Assembly: GCA_008931825.1 (NCBI GenBank)
Contig: QXVZ01002106.1
Location: 4,545-29,782, forward strand
DNA length: 25,238 nt
Direction: 5' to 3'
From: Phallusia fumigata
Lineage: Eukaryota > Chordata > Ascidiacea > Phlebobranchia > Ascidiidae
Shown here one piece after another: positions 9,601 through 18,955 of this stretch (the first letter of the stretch is position 1; each line of letters begins with the position of its first letter). The notes beneath the pieces are model-generated. The model did not search any database and was not told where the DNA came from. It saw only the letters and a program-made list of their open reading frames with translations. Position numbers and translations under genes: made by a program.

Positions 9601-12600
9601 GAAACAGTAAATGTATCAACAGAAGAGATTGGCTCATCTGAATGGGCTTCAGTTCCTATGTCAAGCTTGGCTGGAACACAGGGTATGACTGCAACTGAAA
9701 GTTTCACATATTTGGTTGATTCTACTACAGAACATTTTTTTCTTAGTAATCTTTAGGTGTATAATTTATTTTCACTTCTAACGTACCTAAAGTTATGAAA
9801 AACCAACCTTCCTATGTGCAACTTTAAGTGAAACTTCATCCATAAAAGCTATTTTATTTTCATTCTTCATTTTTTTAGCTTACATCGTTCGGAAAAAAAA
9901 TAAAAGTTTTGTTATTAATATGCTCAGCTTACATTTTGGTTTCTATTTTTGTGTGCAGAAGTTACTGAATCACCACCTACGAAGGAGGAACCACAACTTA
10001 GTGAATCAGCCGTGCAAGATATACCTGAAAAGTCTCCACAAGCGCCAGAAATTGAAGGTCGGGTAGAGGAAGCAGAAGAAGCCTCTGAAACAGCTGAGAA
10101 GGGGGCAGCAGATGAAGAAAGGGATGTTGTTGAAAAAGATGCTGAACTTCCAGCATCAGAATCAGTGCACAGTAAGCAGTAGTTTTGCATTGTAATTTTG
10201 ATTGTTTTGGCTACTGTCTGGTGCTTGTTATTTTCATGAAACCTTTTTTCACTCCAACAAATAAACAGACGTAAACATTACCCTTAAGGACTCGCGGACC
10301 TAACGAATGTGAAGGTTGTAGAAAGCCATAATGTGGGCTTTATTTAAAATCCGAGAAATTAAGAGAAACATCTGTGACTGGCACTTAGCATGTTCGCTGA
10401 GTACTGAGATATTGTTCAGAAAACTTTTTTGTAAAGACACATATGTTGCATTTGCCAACAATTAGACACTGTGCATTGCAGAAGAAAAAGAAGAAGATCA
10501 AGTGTCCAACAAAGTATCGTCAGCAGCAGGAGAAGATGAGCCATCCAGTCCAGTGACAGCCGAAAAACCAACAGAAAGCCCGGAAGCTCCGGATCAGGCT
10601 GCTGCTTCTGCAGATGTGCCTGAAGAAGCAAGTGAAGAACCTGTTGATAAACCTGCCCATGAAACAGTTGTTGAAAGTCAAGAGGTTGTTGAAACACAAG
10701 CCTCTGAAAAAGTTGAAGTCACTGAAGAGTTAGCCCCAACAGAAGAGGCTGAAGCTGAGGAAACTGCGGGTAATGTAAAAGATGAAAATGAGAATCAGCA
10801 GGATGACTCAGCACAAGATAAACCCGATGAAGCATCCGTTGCTCCAAAAGAGGTCATGGACGATGAAGAAAAACCCGTTGAGGCTAAAGAAGAAGCCAAG
10901 GAAGATGATGAAGCAATGAAACCAGAAGATGACACGGAGGGTAAAAATAATGCTTTTAAAAATGTTCCATTTTGCGTTGACGTGCCTGAAAACACATTTA
11001 CCTTCGTTGTAGGTGGCGGTGATGTAAACAAGTTCCTGTCGAGCACGAACAAACTTGCTGCAACTCTGGTTACCCCTGCACCAAGCACCGACGAAAGTAT
11101 GGACGTGGGGCCAGTTAGCATACAGTTTTCCAAGGTATGTATGTTAATGTAGATGGAATCTTACTAGCAAAACTGTTTAATTTATATGGAATCGTGTCGA
11201 ATCGTTTCCAGCCAGTCAAGCGTACAGAAAGTCTGGCTGAATGATAAATTATTCATACTACGTTGCTAGAGAACCGAAAAAAGTCGCAGAAAGTCTCAAA
11301 TTGGGGCCCACGTACAGTAACTACAGACGGCATATGAATAATATTAAAAAACAAAACCACCTAATAGCGATGTAAATTAGTTTGTTTACCTTAAACGAAT
11401 CTGCCGATACAGACCCGAACTTACTGTTAATATTTCAATCAATGTCAAGGAGGTTCCTCAGCCTCCGGTGCGGAAGACGACGTCATTCAGCACTGTGCGA
11501 AAGAAAACCACAGACAAGAATGCCAGTGACACGGAAGTGACAGATACAGAAGATGAAGCCGGCGAAAAGTCCTCGGAGAAAGAGCAAAGGGAAATCTCTG
11601 AAAGGTAAAACTGAAGATTTACTTTATCTGTGGAACATGTGGTTACATCTATTGTTGTGGGATGCAGAGAGAAAGCCGAGGATACAGAAACGGTTGCGAC
11701 GACTATGTTGGGCGTCGAGTCCGAGACGATTCTGATTCAACACACGGCGGAAGAAATGCGTAAGTTTTAATGTGATCGACGCTTTCAAAATAGGTAGCTT
11801 TAAAAAAATAACTATACAGTTTTGTTTGAACTGCATAAAAGCAAAATTTACCAATCTGTAAAGTTACCAATCTGTATACTTTTTCTAAACCTGTTAGTCC
11901 CCAAAGCCTTAAAGAAACGTGGGCATGGTTCATTTTGTCCGCGAATACCTTTACGTTATACATCAATTAAACCTCCAGCTTTCAAAGACACGAGTACACG
12001 TTTAACTAATTTTTAGCAAAATTGTACAGGCGACGACGTATATTTTCCACAACCGGTGGATGTCAAGACGCGACCGGCTAGTGCAAGTCGGATGAGCGTA
12101 ACGTTTGCTGCTGANCACGTTTAACTAATTTTTAGCAAAATTGTACAGGCGACGACGTATATTTTCCACAACCGGTGGATGTCAAGACGCGACCGGCTAG
12201 TGCAAGTCGGATGAGCGTAACGTTTGCTGCCGAACCCCTTATTCTTCCTGAGCGACCATCGGCGGAGTTCTTTTCCCACTACTCATCGAGAAGTCAGTCA
12301 AGGTAAGATAAAAAGACAAAAACCTAATTTTTATGGTTTTTGCGAATTACGATGTTTCTAAAGATTTAATTTCGTTTGCAGAGGTACTTTTTTAAACCGA
12401 GAATCTTAAACCTCAAACAGCCGCCATGGGTAACAACGATCACTATACAAATTGTTATAGTGATCGAAATTTGAGGAAATCAGTTTCAAATGCACACAGA
12501 GTTGTTCGGTACAAATTCATGGAATATATATTCCGACTATAACGGCACCGCCAGTTACTTGTTCAAATAAGACAAACTGTTGTTTTTATATTACGAACAG

Positions 12601-15600
12601 GATGACGAGCGTGTTTGATGAAAGCCAGTTGAGTCAGGGCCGATTTGTTTCCCTTCTTGAGAATTTTGTCACAGACGACACGAATCACATAACCGTAGAA
12701 CAACTCGTGAACTTTATTCACGGCGGTTACGTTGAGACAGAGGAGGAGAAAATGTCGCGTCTAGCCCGGGTAAGTTTCGAAACAATGCATTTTTTGTCCA
12801 ACCTTTTAATTTGACGCGTCAACATTCTTGCCTAAAACCGTTGATATCATTGACCGCGCAGAGGCAACTCTATACTTCAATGCTGTTTCCCAACAGGGGT
12901 GCCGCGAGCAATTGCTATGCTATTTCCAGTTCTGGAGATGAAGTAATCAAACTAATACCATTTATGCAATTTATTTTTATGTTTTGTTCATCGATGCTGC
13001 CTATTCTTGTTTATTTTAAAACTGCCATATATACCGCTATATCGCTAAGTCTTAGTAAAAAGTCTAGTAAAGAACTTTATCGTATATCAATCACTTACCA
13101 TTGTTTCTGATGTTTTTTTTATTAGCGGTTTGTATTTTGTGTGACAGGCCCGTAAAGAAGCGTTGTCAGCAAAACACAGGCAGATGGTGGATCGTCTGTT
13201 TAATACCTGGGATAACGACGGGCAAGGAAATCTAGACCATGAAGAAGTGGAGGACGTGCTTTCTAAGTAAGAACTTCTGATACAACTTTAACACGAGCGT
13301 GCTTTTATTCTTTTGGAATTTTTCGATCAACTTGTAATTGCGTTCTATTTAATGATCGGTCATTTTTGCCGTCGTGCAATCGATATTCGAAAATTTCCTA
13401 AATTGGTGTCGATTCAAGGCCTAACCTAGAACATCCAAACTCCTAATTCAGGACCGTGTCTGAAGTTAAAGCTATTGGCTATCGTGGTTCGCTATGTTAT
13501 TCGGTTTAAATTATTTTGTTTGCCTGTAGGTATAAGGGTGGCATGGAGTCGGCAGCGCTGAAACGTGGTCGACAAGCGGTCCGCCAGATTCGAAAGAATT
13601 CCCCCTACCACGATCGACGTCGTCTCAACAAGCATGAGTTCCATGTTTACATCAACACTGTGTGTGCAGAAATGGCTGGGGGAGAAGAGGTAACGCAAAT
13701 AAATCTAAACTGCAAAGTTGGTGCTTTCCAACAAACTTTACCAAAATTCCATCAAATAAGAATTTTGTTCATATATTTAAGAGCAATTTTCAAATCTAAT
13801 ATGTGTGCCCTGATTGTAGACAAAACGTTCACGCCTTTAGATAAACATGAAATTTACCATTTTGATTCAGTGATCAAAACGCATCCAGTTCTGTTTTGAA
13901 AACAGCTTGTTATCAAGCATTCATCGCATTTCGTTATATTTGATAGGTTTTTGACGGTGTCATCGAGTATCTGACAAGTACAGTTGAGCGAACTTACGCT
14001 GAACGAGTAAGAGGCGAAGCTCGGCGAAAGTGGTTGGCACAGATCCAAGCATCGGCTGAAACAGGAGGGGCGTCAATGGAGTCAGTCTACAGGGCCGTGT
14101 TCCAAACTCTGTTCAAGGTAAAAGCTAACTCCAAGTCACGGCAATGGTGAAGCTTTGTTTCTGACTTCATCCACAAGCTGCTCTTTGTTGGCTTATTGTG
14201 TCAGAAGCAGAGCTTTTCCATTATATTTATTACTATTTGCAACAAATAAACTCAGTGACCGCCAACATGCATCTACTACGCTGGATGGACAGATTCTGTA
14301 CCAGATGAAAATTCTTATAGAGCCCAAGCATAGAGGAATATAACAATTGAAACTCTGTGTATGACTTGCGCTATACATTTGACTTTTGTTAGGACGCGGA
14401 CGCACACGGAAACCAGAAGAAAGTGAGTTCGTACATAGCTTTGCTGGAACACAACACACTTTACCCGCACCGAGGTGGTGTGTTGCTTCGTTACGTTGCC
14501 ACGACCCCCGACAACGCTCCATATATGCTGGGAAAGGCGTTTTACGAAGACATGAGAGGAATAAGGTACTCACTTCACATGCTGTTAAAATCTGGATACC
14601 CAGCGACTACAGGTCAGGTTTGCTACGCTCTGTGAAAAGATGCGTCGTTTGCAGACTTATCTGTTTGCCCAAATCTACCTACTCACTCAATTGACTTCCA
14701 TACTTAAATGCACCGCCGAACAGATTTCACCGAATCACTTTCATAAGTCTTATAGATGTTTTAAATCATTCATTTCCTGACCCAATCTTCCCTTTTACAC
14801 TCGCATAGTCAAGTACTTGACGAAACTTACCTATACAATCGGTTATGTTGAGTTTGTTTCGCTTGGTGAAAGAAAACATAGCGACACGATACCACTAAAT
14901 CAATCGCCAGGCTAGCAAAAGCTGCGCAACGTTAAAACGTTATGAGGCGCAAAATAGTTAAGGGCACAATTGGAGGATCATGCGGAACGCGCTACAATTA
15001 CACCGTTGCTCAAACACTTTCACTTCCTTCTCACTACAGCCAACCTTCACTATAAAATATTCACGTCTCTTTCCAATTTGTAACCACAAACTTGTTTTAG
15101 TTTTTACGCCGTCCGTCGTGGGAAGTTGGTCCACGTTCCCCGCGTGCAGAGCCATGGCCGGGTCTACTTCTGGAACACGGATCGACTGGAGGGAGAACGG
15201 GAGGGATCGCTTGTCCTTGTGCCTTTACGTGATGTAAAGAGGAGGACTTACGGATTAATTGGAATCGACAACATCGACAATGCTCCTGGTGCAGATCGCA
15301 GTATCTTCGCCTCCCATGAAACCAGCTTTTACCAGGTTTGTAGTTAGCTTGTTTTGCTGCATAACTTTATATATCTTTCTGTTAATTTAGATTAGATTGC
15401 TAATTTATGTTAAAAGATACGTTCTAAACCAGTGTTTTCCAACCTTGTTTGATACATAACCTCTTTGCGTTTTTCGGAACTTTTTGTTCATCCCCTACTG
15501 GACAAGAAGTGATACAAAGTAAAATTAAAAGGTTTGGAACCTCTGGACTAGCCACTGGTCTACCTAAAAAAACACTTAACTTATCGCAAATAATTAACTT

Positions 15601-18600
15601 TAAAGTGGAAATTTCCCCCTTGAATAAAATTCCTTTCCGGTTGGGAATCACTGCCCTAAATATATTTGTCTGCAAATCACCTTTGTGTGAAAAAAAACCC
15701 TTTTTTTCGAACAGGGGGTGGCCAAGACCTTTTCCGGAGCATTTCATCACGTGGACCTGCGCAGAAAGCTATTGCGCATCATCGACGCCGCCATGTCTTG
15801 GGTCCACAGTCGCGCACCCAAGGTCCGAACCATCGTCATATATTTTGTTGAACCCGATCCCAAAGGTCAAGCGAGTCACGTGCTTCGGAAAATGCTGACG
15901 GCGGATAACAACAAAGGTCGGATATTTCTACCAGCATTGATACCTTTTGGCAATGCTTACTACAAAACTTCAATAGGTCACCTTTGCAAGCTCGGATACA
16001 TAATAATTATGTAATGGAGTTAAAAAACTGTTTCTTTTTGCTGTATCTTTGTAATGTTTTGCCTGCCACACCAATCAGACCCACATTAAGAAAAACTATG
16101 ATGTCATTTCGGCATTGTCGTTTTAAAGGTAATTTCGGTGTTGACAAGGTTTTTAGTGGCAGTTAATTTATCTTTGTACAGTCAAAATTACCTTAAGCCT
16201 CAATAAAGCCAATCTTACAGCTACTATCTGTTCTGTCACAGGCGTAACAACAGCTCATGCCAGACCTACCCGGCTGTACAGAAAGGACAATCTCTTCCGC
16301 GATTATCTATTTAAATGCGTGGATAATTCGGAGACCACTTCGGCTGACGCATACGGAGAACGACACACCGCGTATCCGTTAAGAGACGACAGCGGAAGAT
16401 GCCAGGTACACCAAATCGTTATTTGTGTTTTCATTCTTTTTACCTTACTTAGTCTGTACATAGTTTCTACGTAAAAAAATAAGCGCAACTTATAGCTTCA
16501 TTAGGATCAATTTAATGTTTCAATGCCAATGTGGTGTGTTGACTGGATTTCAAAATTCCCATTATTTGCTTAATGCGTTGGGACCCCTAGTGTGAGAAAC
16601 ACGGGTTGAATGAATGCGTCCATGCATTGCTTTTATTTTACGCCCACAGCTGTTCGTGTATTTTAATTATTTTGTTTTGTCAGTGCGTCATCGACATCAG
16701 CATCGGTGTGCTTCGCAACTTGCCAAGTCATGAGCACAGGGAAGTGCAGAGAATGCTGAAACTGCTTCAAGCGGCCAACCGTGAAGTTATGAAGGAATCT
16801 ACCGGCGGCGAAAAAACTGTTGTATTGGGTCAGTTTCAACTAAACCAGATTTTCTTAACATTTCTCAAAAAATGTAAATCCGCCGGTCAAAGGTGCAAGG
16901 TTAAATACACTGCTCTAGGCATGTGCATAAACGTGCCTAATAACGGCCATATTTTGAACTAGATAGTAACAGTTGTTGAACTCGAAGATTTCGTTTACAG
17001 AGGCTGAAGAAAGGGGTACTGACGAGACAAGAGTCGACATTATGTTTGATCGTCTAATGCTCACAGACCTACGTGAAAACGTCAGCAAACTCGACAACAG
17101 TCTCTTTGCCGAGCTCAAAAACTACCAGGTATTTTCAAATATTTTACCTGCCCAAACGTATCGACAGCTTTTTGATTGCTTCTAAGGTGCCTCCTGTAAT
17201 GATTCACAACATCCTGAAAGCTGTGCTTCATCTCTTTCACCACGATCCGGAGATGCACGCCGAATTCGACGACTGGGTCAAATGCAAACAGGTTAGCATA
17301 CGTGCCAAGTTAAATTTTGTTATTTACAGGTTCGGTTGGTTTCCTAAACTGTTGTCTCCGGACTTACTGAGGGGTCCGTACTAACGCGATAAAGACAACA
17401 TTTTATAAACACGTAAATAAAGAATCCTTTACGTCCTACTGACGCTGCGCATATGTCGATTTACAATTTTTTGTTAACTTACAGTCTTGACCTTTCCAAC
17501 AATCTATCCGTGTTAGTTAGGCTAATCACTCACAGAGACATATGTTTTGGTAAAAAAGCTGTATCACAGCCTTGGGCCAACTGGGTTTGCCCTCCGTTTA
17601 TCGTAGTATAAACTGTGGTTAAGAATTGTGCAAACGTAACCTGCGTTTTTCGTTTTGACTGCAACAATTATGCAGATGTTGACTGCTCGCTTGAGGCAGC
17701 AGATAGTCACATACGATCCTACGTCAGACAAGGAAAACGGCGATGCCGAGGACGAAACTGAAGCTATCGTACGAAATGTTGGAGCGCTACTGAAGGTAAA
17801 TATGTTTGCTGCAAGGTACTTGCGGATGTGAATTGGTAATTAAAAATGAGGACAAAAGCAGTTTACCCCATATCTCCTAAAGACAACCTTAATTTCCGCG
17901 CTACAAATCTAACCCTGTTTGACAGTTTCGGAGTTTGCTTTGTGCCTATCCCTTCCTTGCCTAGAGTTGGTTGAGTTTGAAAATATGCCATAGGTTATGA
18001 TATAACATGATAATTGTTTTTAGGGGATCGCTCACGGGGCGGTGGCCAAACATGGTTCGCGTCCAGCCCAGCAACTTTACAACTGGGCTTTCGTGTGTCT
18101 TTCGCTTATCGAGCACGCGCGCAAGATGCGTCAGAACGAAGGTCAACCTGCCGTGACCCCTGTGACGTCAGCAAGCACGAATCAGACCACCGAGAGTGGG
18201 GCGGACCTTGGATGTGGAGAAAGTATTTGATTCCTGACAAACTGTGACCCAGTTTATGAAAATTGCACATNTGGGTTTGCCCTCCGTTTATCGTAGTATA
18301 AATTGTGGTTAAGAATTGTGTGAACGTAGCCTGCGTTTTTCGTTTTGACTGCAACAAATATGCAGATGTTGACTGCTCGCTTGAGGCAGCAGATAGTCAC
18401 ATACGATCCTACGTCAGACAAGGAAAACTGTGATGCCGAGGACGAAACTGAAGCTATCGTACGAAATGTTGGAGCGCTACTGAAGGTAAATATGCTTGCT
18501 GCAAGGTACTCTCGCAGATGTGAATTGGTAATTAGGAATTAGTAGGAAAAGCAGTTTACCCAATACGTCCTAATGACAACCTTAATTTTCATGCTAAAAT

Positions 18601-18920
18601 CTAATCCTGTTTGACTGTCTCAAAGTTTACTTTGTGCTTATCCCTACTTTGCCTAAAGTTGATTAGAGTTTGAAAATATGCCATATATGATATAACACGA
18701 TAATTGTTTCTAGGGGATCGCTCACGGGGCGGTTTCCAAACATGGTTCGCGTCCAGCCCAGCAACTTTACAACTGGGCTTTCGTGTGTCTTTCGCTTATC
18801 GAGCACGCGCGCAAGATGCGTCAGAACGAAGGTCAACCTGCCGTGACCCCTGTGACGTCAGCAAGCACGAATCAGACCACCGAGAGTGGGGCGGACCTCG
18901 GATGTGGAGAAAGTATTTGA
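6650..18920 (+). CDS. EFCAB5: EFCAB5-like EF-hand protein, 28 exons, about 1627 aa
   Basis: Exons: 6650-6913, 7161-7382, 7451-7564, 7631-7845, 8152-8254, 8439-8556, 8636-8709, 8817-8945, 9008-9134, 9530-9682, 9959-10171, 10482-11134, 11450-11604, 11668-11759, 12149-12302, 12601-12769, 13148-13266, 13530-13689, 13947-14117, 14393-14565, 15101-15335, 15715-15916, 16242-16405, 16684-16828, 17001-17128, 17187-17291, then 17676-17795 + 18024-18230, or their allelic copies 18366-18485 + 18714-18920. All phases agree; total 4884 nt. Order: Ser/Thr-rich N-terminus (1-88), basic helical segment, degenerate EF-hand (419-430), acidic disordered region (about 455-877), canonical EF-hand (1007-1018), degenerate EF-hand (1136-1147), two GAF-like domains (about 1150-1440), dynein-stalk-like tail. 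Human EFCAB5 is about 1500 aa with EF-hand and GAF-type regions. A ciliary or sperm role is inferred. The weakest junction is the exon 22 donor (AAAG|GTCGGA). Confidence 0.87.
7161..8709 (+). other. N-terminal basic, helix-rich segment of the EFCAB5-like protein
   Basis: Exons 2-7 encode residues 89-370. They include a heptad-like charged helix ([20 protein letters not shown], then a Lys/Arg run) and a second basic helix in exon 5 ([20 protein letters not shown]). The pattern suggests coiled coil or an axoneme/microtubule contact rather than an enzyme. Intron 3 (7565-7630) is only 66 bases, with acceptor 'atttttgaag', chosen because it is the only one that keeps phase 0. Confidence 0.6.
7838..7909 (+). 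repeat. 43-bp-period direct repeat duplicating the exon 4 donor
   Basis: 'gcaaacaagtaaataaaatt' at 7838 recurs as 'gcaacaagtaaataaaattt' at 7881, each followed by 'aaagatct'. The repeat includes the exon 4 splice donor (AACAA|GTAAAT at 7845/7846), making an equally good second donor at 7887/7888. Use of the second donor would read straight into TAA at 7846-area codons and truncate the protein, so the first must be used. Confidence 0.7.
9023..9058 (+). other. Degenerate EF-hand loop 1
   Basis: Exon 9 reads [18 protein letters not shown]. The 12-residue loop [12 protein letters not shown] has Asp at 1, Gly at 6 and Ile at 8, but Arg instead of Glu at position 12, the bidentate calcium ligand. 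Strong calcium binding is therefore unlikely. Confidence 0.7.
9189..9425. mobile_element. MITE with hAT-like terminal inverted repeats in intron 9
   Basis: The element starts 'cagtggttctcaac' and ends 'gttgtgaaccactg'. These are inverted repeats with one mismatch in 14 bases, enclosing 237 bp in total. The terminal sequence is of the hAT type. The expected 8-bp target duplication (ttgggcta left, gtctaata right) is not recognisable, so the insertion is old. The interior matches 15430-15653 and the CHT intron 2 block. It has no coding capacity. Confidence 0.7.
9530..11759 (+). other. Acidic, low-complexity, probably disordered region of the EFCAB5-like protein
   Basis: Exons 10-14 encode residues from about 455 to 877, dominated by Glu, Asp, Pro, Ser, Thr and Ala (for example [20 protein letters not shown]). 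Exon 12 alone is 653 bases. No globular domain could be recognised. Such segments often vary in length between species. Intron phases 1-1-1 around exons 10 and 11 make these exons symmetric, so each could be skipped without a frame change. Confidence 0.75.
10941..11012 (+). other. Optional 72-base intron inside exon 12
   Basis: An internal GAGG|GTAAAAA donor and a 'ttaccttcgttgtag|G' acceptor bound exactly 72 bases, divisible by three and free of stops. Splicing would remove 24 residues (starting [11 protein letters not shown]) and join GAG G to GT, keeping the frame. The segment is AT-rich and hydrophobic, unlike the acidic sequence on both sides, as expected for an intron. Either state yields a full protein; the 1627-aa count keeps it. 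Confidence 0.55.
11997..12233. repeat. Direct repeat abutting N 12115: two 118-bp copies of the exon 15 acceptor region
   Basis: 11997-12114 and 12116-12233 are almost identical from 'cacgtttaactaatttttag' onward and differ clearly only at the last few bases (gctgctga against gctgccga). The N sits exactly between them. The left copy breaks off inside exon 15, while the right one continues through the complete exon (12149-12302). This is an unmerged contig overlap. Confidence 0.85.
12437..12466. repeat. Perfect 11-bp inverted repeat, 8-nt loop
   Basis: cgatcactata and tatagtgatcg flank an 8-base loop in intron 15 of the EFCAB5-like gene. The stem is uninterrupted. It could be the short palindromic remnant of a transposon end, or chance; nothing around it gives a function. 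Confidence 0.7.
13211..13246 (+). other. Canonical EF-hand calcium loop
   Basis: Exon 17 encodes the loop [12 protein letters not shown] (residues 1007-1018) after an incoming helix MVDRLFNTW. Asp at 1 and 3, Gly at 6, Leu at 8, Asp at 9 and Glu at 12 are all in place; Gln at 5 is the only slightly unusual ligand. This is the one site in the protein expected to bind calcium well. Confidence 0.9.
14393..14428 (+). other. Degenerate EF-hand loop 3
   Basis: Exon 20 begins [12 protein letters not shown] after an exon 19 helix ending FQTLFK. Spacing and the Asp-x-Asp-x-x-Gly start fit an EF-hand, but Gln at position 8 and Ser at 12 argue against calcium binding. It leads directly into the first GAF-like domain. 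Confidence 0.6.
14429..15790 (+). other. GAF-like domain 1 of the EFCAB5-like protein
   Basis: Exons 20-22 encode about residues 1148-1296. Features read by eye are an N-terminal helix ([17 protein letters not shown]), a central strand pair around [15 protein letters not shown], a core strand [20 protein letters not shown], and a closing helix after [13 protein letters not shown]. The 'lvvPl.d..g..iGvi.i' core is typical of GAF folds, which bind small ligands or serve as dimer interfaces. The ligand is unknown. Confidence 0.65.
15430..15653. mobile_element. MITE with hAT-like terminal inverted repeats in intron 21
   Basis: The element starts 'cagtgttttccaacc' and ends 'ggttgggaatcactg', a 15-base inverted repeat with two mismatches, spanning 224 bp. 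Flanks ttctaaac and ccctaaat agree in register at five of eight positions (ctaaa), as expected for a decayed 8-bp target duplication. The interior matches the copy at 9189-9425. Confidence 0.72.
15791..16828 (+). other. GAF-like domain 2 of the EFCAB5-like protein
   Basis: Exons 22-24 encode about residues 1297-1441. A first helix ([17 protein letters not shown]) is followed by strand [10 protein letters not shown], a long loop, and the core [20 protein letters not shown]. Helix [18 protein letters not shown] closes it. The repeated 'plrD..g...g.i.i' pattern mirrors domain 1, suggesting a tandem GAF pair. Assignment rests on reading the pattern, not on a profile search. Confidence 0.55.
17001..18920 (+). 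other. C-terminal dynein-stalk-base-like region of the EFCAB5-like protein
   Basis: Exons 25-28 encode residues 1442-1627. The run [19 protein letters not shown] spans an exon junction and matches the 'PP..v..v..AV' pattern at the base of dynein heavy-chain stalks. A later helix, [20 protein letters not shown], resembles the dynein 'L..Wv.a...y..v.k' helix that packs against it. In dynein this part couples the AAA ring to microtubule binding. Here there is no AAA ring, so a structural role in the axoneme is inferred. The final 25 residues are polar and disordered. Confidence 0.5.
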
Positions 18921-18955
18921 TTCCTGACAAACTGTGACCTATGAAAATTGCACAT
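17582..18955. repeat. Direct repeat abutting N 18271: 689-bp and 684-bp allelic copies of exons 27-28
   Basis: 17582-18270 and 18272-18955 both begin 'tgggtttgccctccgtttat' and end 'gaaaattgcacat'. Both hold complete exons 27 and 28 with the stop codon. They differ by many intronic substitutions and indels but only five exonic bases. Two amino acids change: Gly/Cys in exon 27 (aacGGCgat, aacTGTgat) and Ala/Ser in exon 28. The N lies exactly at the junction, pointing to unmerged haplotypes. Confidence 0.85.

Noticed and set aside
9504-11133. Ser-rich antisense open frames opposite the acidic exons
   Set aside because: They are reverse-strand shadows of Glu/Asp/Ser-rich coding sequence.
13492-14573. 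Minus-strand open frames across exons 18-20
   Set aside because: They overlap confirmed plus-strand exons and their frames break at the splice sites.
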